From: an uncultured Prevotellaceae bacterium
GTDB taxonomy: Bacteria; Bacteroidota; Bacteroidia; Bacteroidales; Bacteroidaceae
Direction of reading: 5' to 3'
DNA length: 63,775 nt
Assembly (NCBI GenBank): GCA_937893145.1
Contig: CALBJW010000213.1
Coordinates: 1-63,775, forward strand
Below the pieces are notes generated by a model. That model was not told the origin of the DNA and made no database searches. It saw only the letters and a program-made list of their open reading frames with translations. Within the stretch, counting starts at the first letter, position 1, and each line of letters opens with the position of its first letter. Shown piece by piece: positions 60,488-63,775 of the stretch. Both the position numbers and the translations under genes were made by a program.

Positions 60488-60521
60488 AAAAAAGAAACCT
60501 GCAATACTTTCGTAATGCAGG
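60488..60521 (-). terminator. Terminator after the small lipoprotein gene
   Basis: CCTGCA/TGCAGG (60498-60503 with 60516-60521), followed on the minus strand by TTTCTTTTTTG. A second small hairpin, GGGTTC/GAACCC (60535-60549), lies between it and the stop codon. Confidence 0.7.
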
Positions 60522-60571
60522 CCTATTCTCTCGAGGGTTCTAAGAACCCGGGATTGATGTTCGTGCTAAAA

Positions 60572-60751
60572 TTATTCAGCAACAACTGAATCAGCAGCAA
60601 CTGAATCGCAGCAAGCTGAATCGCAAACAACTTCTTCAACAACTGTATCAGTAGCTACAGAGTCAACAGCTTCAGTGTTTTCAGTGTTACCACCACAAGA
60701 TGCGAAAGACATTGCTACAACAGCAGCGAACATAAATACCAACTTTTTCAT
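60572..60751 (-). CDS. Small acidic lipoprotein, 59 aa
   Basis: A 59-codon frame starting MKKLVFMFAAVVAMSFASC, a lipoprotein signal with the lipobox FASC (Cys19). The mature part of about 40 residues is almost all Asp, Glu, Ser, Val, Thr and Ala in a DSV/DTV rhythm (VDSVATDTVVEEVVCDSACC followed by DSVAADSVVAE), with three further Cys. It should sit in a membrane as a disordered acidic tail. Similar tiny lipoproteins exist in many Bacteroidales but have no known role. It has its own terminator and a -7-like box, and is convergent with the sigma factor gene. Confidence 0.75.
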   Translation of the reverse strand: MKKLVFMFAAVVAMSFASCGGNTENTEAVDSVATDTVVEEVVCDSACCDSVAADSVVAE

Positions 60752-60803
60752 TTTCTTTTCAATTTTAATTTGTTAAACAATCAATTTGCTTTCAAAACCG
60801 ATG

Positions 60804-60811
60804 CAAAGTTA
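60804..60811 (-). promoter_or_regulatory. Possible -7 box of the small lipoprotein gene
   Basis: TAACTTTG on the minus strand about 55 nt before the ATG fits TAnnTTTG; no -33 box was seen. Confidence 0.4.
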
Positions 60812-60865
60812 CGCACTTTTGAGATATTGCATTCCTATTTTTGAGTTTTTTTTATGTTTTTGCCT

Positions 60866-60912
60866 AAAAAAATCGCTTTTTCTTGTAATAACGTACAATC
60901 TTATAGAAAAAG
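60866..60912 (-). terminator. Terminator after hemW
   Basis: CTTTTTCT/AGAAAAAG (60876-60883 with 60905-60912) is followed on the minus strand by CGATTTTTTT. It lies about 50 nt after the hemW stop codon. Confidence 0.65.
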
Positions 60913-60959
60913 TGTATTTTGTGCACGGACACATTATATTTATAATTTGACAAAAATAA

Positions 60960-62090
60960 TCAATCTACAATCATTAGGTCCGACATTATATCATTTGAGA
61001 TGAAAACACCAGAGGATGTGAGACGAAGAACCTTCTCCCCCACTTCATTTGTCTTTATCTCAAGTGTGGAATTATCTATATGCTTCTTTGAACTATTCAA
61101 ACAACTATCATAATATTCCTTCCCGAATTTCTCTTCAAGTTCACGAAGTGAAATGCCTTCACTTGTCCTTAGTCCTGTAAACACAAATTCATTGTAAAGT
61201 TCAGACATAGAAAGTTGTTCCACCTCCGGTTCTGTTCCACAAAGATAATCAGTCAAGGAATCTACATTATACTGCCGAGTTGTTCCATCATACGAATGTG
61301 CTCCTGCCCCCACCCCGAGATATGGAATGCCATGCCAATAGCTCGAATTATGGCGAGAGCAATATCCTGGACTGCAGAAATTGGAAATCTCATAATGTTC
61401 AAATCCCGCTTTCTTCAATCCATCAACAAGATACTTATACATCTCCAACGACAATTCTTCATCAATTTCCGTAATATCCCCCTTGTCGAGCATATTTGAA
61501 AGCACCGTTCCCTCATCATACATCAACGAATAAGCAGATATGTGGCGAACAGGAAGAGCAATGGCTTGCTTAACATCCGCTTTCCATTGTTCTAAGGTTT
61601 GTTTCGGAAAACCAAACATAAGATCAATGCTTATGTTTTCAAATCCCGACCTAATCGCATCTTCAACAGCAGTCCTTGCCTGAGAAGCGGAATGGCGGCG
61701 ATGCAAGAAACGCAACCTTTCATCATCAAACGACTGAACACCCATCGACAATCGATTGATGCCTAAAGAACGAATCTGGGCAAGAAATTCTGGAGTCATA
61801 TCGTCAGGATTTCCCTCAAGAGTAATTTCCGCACGCGCATGTACATTATATATATTATATATTGCACCGAGAATTTTGCCTATCTGTTCGGCAGAAAGTT
61901 GCGACGGAGTACCTCCTCCAAAGTAAACGGTTTTCACTTCTTCCCCCTTCAAATAATTGCTTCTTCTGCCGAGTTCTTCACATACTGCATCAACATAAGC
62001 ATCGCGCATACTGAGCGATGTGGTAGAAAAGAATCCGCAATATATACAACGGGTTTTACAGAATGGAATGTGAACATATATTCCTGCCAT
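60960..62090 (-). CDS. hemW: HemW-like radical SAM heme chaperone
   Basis: Start taken at the ATG giving MAGIYVHIPFC; the frame is open 24 codons further upstream but that part reads as non-coding A/T-rich sequence. The product has 376 aa. The cluster motif C11-KTR-C15-IY-C18 binds [4Fe-4S] and is followed by the Cys-less phenylalanine/serine stretch usual for HemW. VYFGGGTPSQLSAEQIGKIL, ITLEGNPDDMT and LSMGVQSFDDERLRFLHRRH are the other family blocks. It is often annotated as a coproporphyrinogen oxidase, but members of this form act in heme delivery. It is divergent from the EF-G2 gene. Confidence 0.9.
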   Translation of the reverse strand: MAGIYVHIPFCKTRCIYCGFFSTTSLSMRDAYVDAVCEELGRRSNYLKGEEVKTVYFGGGTPSQLSAEQIGKILGAIYNIYNVHARAEITLEGNPDDMTPEFLAQIRSLGINRLSMGVQSFDDERLRFLHRRHSASQARTAVEDAIRSGFENISIDLMFGFPKQTLEQWKADVKQAIALPVRHISAYSLMYDEGTVLSNMLDKGDITEIDEELSLEMYKYLVDGLKKAGFEHYEISNFCSPGYCSRHNSSYWHGIPYLGVGAGAHSYDGTTRQYNVDSLTDYLCGTEPEVEQLSMSELYNEFVFTGLRTSEGISLRELEEKFGKEYYDSCLNSSKKHIDNSTLEIKTNEVGEKVLRLTSSGVFISNDIMSDLMIVD

Positions 62091-62256
62091 GCTGCAAATA
62101 TATAACTTTTTTCCGTGAAAAAACGTAAAAATGTTGTACAACATAATTTTTGAAGGGTTCATACGAAGAAAAAGATGTAATTTTACGGCGGTTTGGTGAA
62201 AAATGATTTATTTCACCTCTCCAACAAAACGATTTAACCTTAAAACATATTCGTAT

Positions 62257-63775
62257 ATGAAAGTTTATCAGACCAATGAAATCAAGAACATCGCGTTACT
62301 CGGTAACGACGGTGCGGGTAAGACCACTCTGACAGAATCGCTCCTTTATGAAGCAGGTATAATTGGCAGACGTGGTCGCATTACACAGAAAAATACTGTC
62401 AGTGACTATTTCCCAGTAGAACAGGAATACGGCTACTCGGTTTTCTCAACAGTTTACCATGTTGAGTGGAACAACAAGAAGTTGAACATCATCGACTGTC
62501 CAGGTTCAGACGACTTCGTAGGTGCAGCCATGACAGCTCTCAACGTTACTGATACAGCAATCCTCCTCCTCAACGGACAGTACGGTCCAGAAGTTGGTAC
62601 ACAGAACCACTTCCGCTACACAGAAAAACTTGGTAAGCCAGTTATTTTCCTTGTAAACCAGCTTGACTCTGACAAGTGCGATTACAATAATGTTCTCGAG
62701 CAGCTTACTGAAATCTACGGAAGCAAGGTAGTGCCAATCCAGTATCCTATCAACGAAGGTCCAGACTTCAACGCACTCATCGACGTGCTCCTCATGAAGA
62801 AATATTCTTGGAAGCCAGAAGGTGGCGCTCCAATCATCGAAGACATCCCTGCAGAAGAGATGGACAAGGCTATGGAAATGCACAAGGCACTTGTTGAAGC
62901 TGCTGCTGAGAACGATGAAACTCTCATGGAGAAGTTCTTCGAAACAGAAACACTCACAGAAGATGAAATGCGTGAAGGTATCCGCAAGGGACTCGCAGCA
63001 CGCTCTATGTTCCCTGTATTCTGCGTATGTGCAGTGAAGGATATGGGTGTTCGTCGTCTTATGGAGTTCCTCGGCAACGTAGTTCCATTCGTTGACGAAA
63101 TGCCACAGGTTCACAACACTCGTGGTGAGGTTGTAAACCCAGATCCAAACGCACCAACATCTCTCTACTTCTTCAAGACAGCTAACGAACCACATATCGG
63201 TTCTGTTGCATACTTCAAGGTTATGTCAGGTAAGGTTCACGAAGGTGACGACCTCACAAACTCAGACCGCGGTAGCAAGGAACGTATCGCTCAGCTCTTC
63301 TGCTGTGCAGGTGCAAACCGTGAGAAGGTTGAAGAACTTGTAGCAGGCGATATCGGCTGTACAGTTAAGCTCAAGGATGTTCGCACAGGCAACACTCTCG
63401 TTGGGAAGGACTGCGACCACCGTTTCAACTTCGTTAAGTATCCTAACCCTAAGTACATGCGTGCTATCAAGGCAGAGAACGAAGCTGACACAGAAAAGAT
63501 GGTTGCTGCTATTCAGAAGATGAGCCAGGAAGACCCAACATGGATTCTCGAGCAGAGCAAGGAACTCAAGCAGACAATCATTAAGGGACAGGGTGAATTC
63601 CACCTCCGCACTCTTAAGTGGCGTCTTGAGAACAACGAAAAGATTAAGATTAGATACGAAGAACCAAAGATTCCATATCGCGAAACTATCACAAAGGCAG
63701 CTCGTGCAGACTACCGTCACAAGAAGCAGTCTGGTGGTGCTGGTCAGTTTGGTGAAGTACACCTCATCGTTGAAC
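62257..63775 (+). CDS. fusA2: EF-G paralogue EF-G2 with degenerate GTPase motifs (partial)
   Basis: The frame runs from the ATG at 62257 to the window end (506 codons), so about 70 percent of the ~720-residue protein is visible. It begins MKVYQTNEIKNIALLGNDGA followed by GKTTLTESLL. G1 is kept, but the switch I block reads EYGYSVFSTVYHVEW in place of RGITI. G3 is DCPGSDDF, where canonical EF-G has DTPGHVDF, so the catalytic His is lost. G4 is NQLDSD in place of NKxD. Domains II to IV follow, with GGAGQFGEVHLIVE near the window end. This matches Bacteroides EF-G2, a second EF-G that works without GTP hydrolysis. It follows hemW divergently; no promoter was identified with confidence. Confidence 0.88.
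   Translation, partial: MKVYQTNEIKNIALLGNDGAGKTTLTESLLYEAGIIGRRGRITQKNTVSDYFPVEQEYGYSVFSTVYHVEWNNKKLNIIDCPGSDDFVGAAMTALNVTDTAILLLNGQYGPEVGTQNHFRYTEKLGKPVIFLVNQLDSDKCDYNNVLEQLTEIYGSKVVPIQYPINEGPDFNALIDVLLMKKYSWKPEGGAPIIEDIPAEEMDKAMEMHKALVEAAAENDETLMEKFFETETLTEDEMREGIRKGLAARSMFPVFCVCAVKDMGVRRLMEFLGNVVPFVDEMPQVHNTRGEVVNPDPNAPTSLYFFKTANEPHIGSVAYFKVMSGKVHEGDDLTNSDRGSKERIAQLFCCAGANREKVEELVAGDIGCTVKLKDVRTGNTLVGKDCDHRFNFVKYPNPKYMRAIKAENEADTEKMVAAIQKMSQEDPTWILEQSKELKQTIIKGQGEFHLRTLKWRLENNEKIKIRYEEPKIPYRETITKAARADYRHKKQSGGAGQFGEVHLIVE

Noticed and set aside
62095..62102. TATATTTG as the hemW promoter -7 box
   Set aside because: It fits TAnnTTTG but would start transcription at the ATG itself and has no -33 box; kept out of the feature list.
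62506..63195. 229-codon minus-strand frame near the window end
   Set aside because: The plus strand encodes EF-G2 continuously from 62257 to the edge; the minus-strand frame is its shadow.

Overview
The window comes from a Bacteroidota chromosome, most likely a Prevotellaceae (Prevotella/Segatella-like) bacterium. It starts with the 5' end of a 16S rRNA gene read on the minus strand. Several promoters match the Bacteroidota consensus TTTG-N19/20-TAnnTTTG. Many secreted proteins end in a type IX-secretion-like 'NGxKVxxxxKPGLYIVNGKKxxVK' tail, and Fkp, DUF4924 and a GTPase-degenerate EF-G2 are present. No IS element, tRNA or CRISPR array was seen.

Layout. (1) 1-5.9 kb, minus: 16S rRNA end and promoter, preceded by a three-gene export operon (PglF/CapD-type dehydratase, Wza-like lipoprotein, Wzc-like tyrosine kinase). 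(2) 5.9-15 kb, minus: two copies of a cassette made of a promoter, a 600-640 residue secreted protein, a 52-56 residue peptide and a terminator. Between the copies lie an N-domain-less ClpB with a sigma-54-type promoter, a secreted OB-fold protein and an 800-bp repeat-rich gap. (3) 15-36 kb, minus: a long polysaccharide operon (acyltransferase, flippase, pyruvyltransferase, five glycosyltransferases, Wzy-like polymerase, priming transferase, PglD-like acetyltransferase, CapE-CapF-CapG for UDP-L-FucNAc, NTP_transf_5 protein) ending in two secreted paralogues, one with a dockerin-like tail. Its middle is clearly more AT-rich than the flanks. (4) 36-46 kb, minus: a repeat-rich gap, then nucleotide-sugar supply: a galacturonokinase-like GHMP kinase, a UDP-glucuronate 4-epimerase, a nucleotidyltransferase, NagB, a GDP-mannose pyrophosphorylase, Fkp and an AI-2E-family permease. 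(5) 46-63.8 kb, mostly plus: housekeeping genes (rsmI, ansA, lysE-like, rmlD-prfC-tsaC-clc-fmt, an ECF-like sigma factor, and at the end a partial EF-G2), with glk, a DUF6090-like gene, a small lipoprotein gene and hemW on the minus strand.

How it works together. Salvage and de novo enzymes (Fkp, ManC-like, the kinase/uridylyltransferase-like/epimerase trio, CapEFG, RmlD) would feed nucleotide sugars to a lipid-linked glycan. A PglC-like enzyme would start the glycan, GT4 enzymes extend it, Wzx/Wzy flip and polymerise it, and the Wza/Wzc pair export it.

The least explained parts are the duplicated secreted-protein/peptide cassette, a 22-nt-period intergenic repeat family found at three loci (12.1, 36.5 and 52.7 kb), two 270-300 bp inverted-repeat elements beside it, the putative uronic-acid salvage trio, and the sigma-54-driven short ClpB. 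All functions are inferred by reading; no database search was possible.
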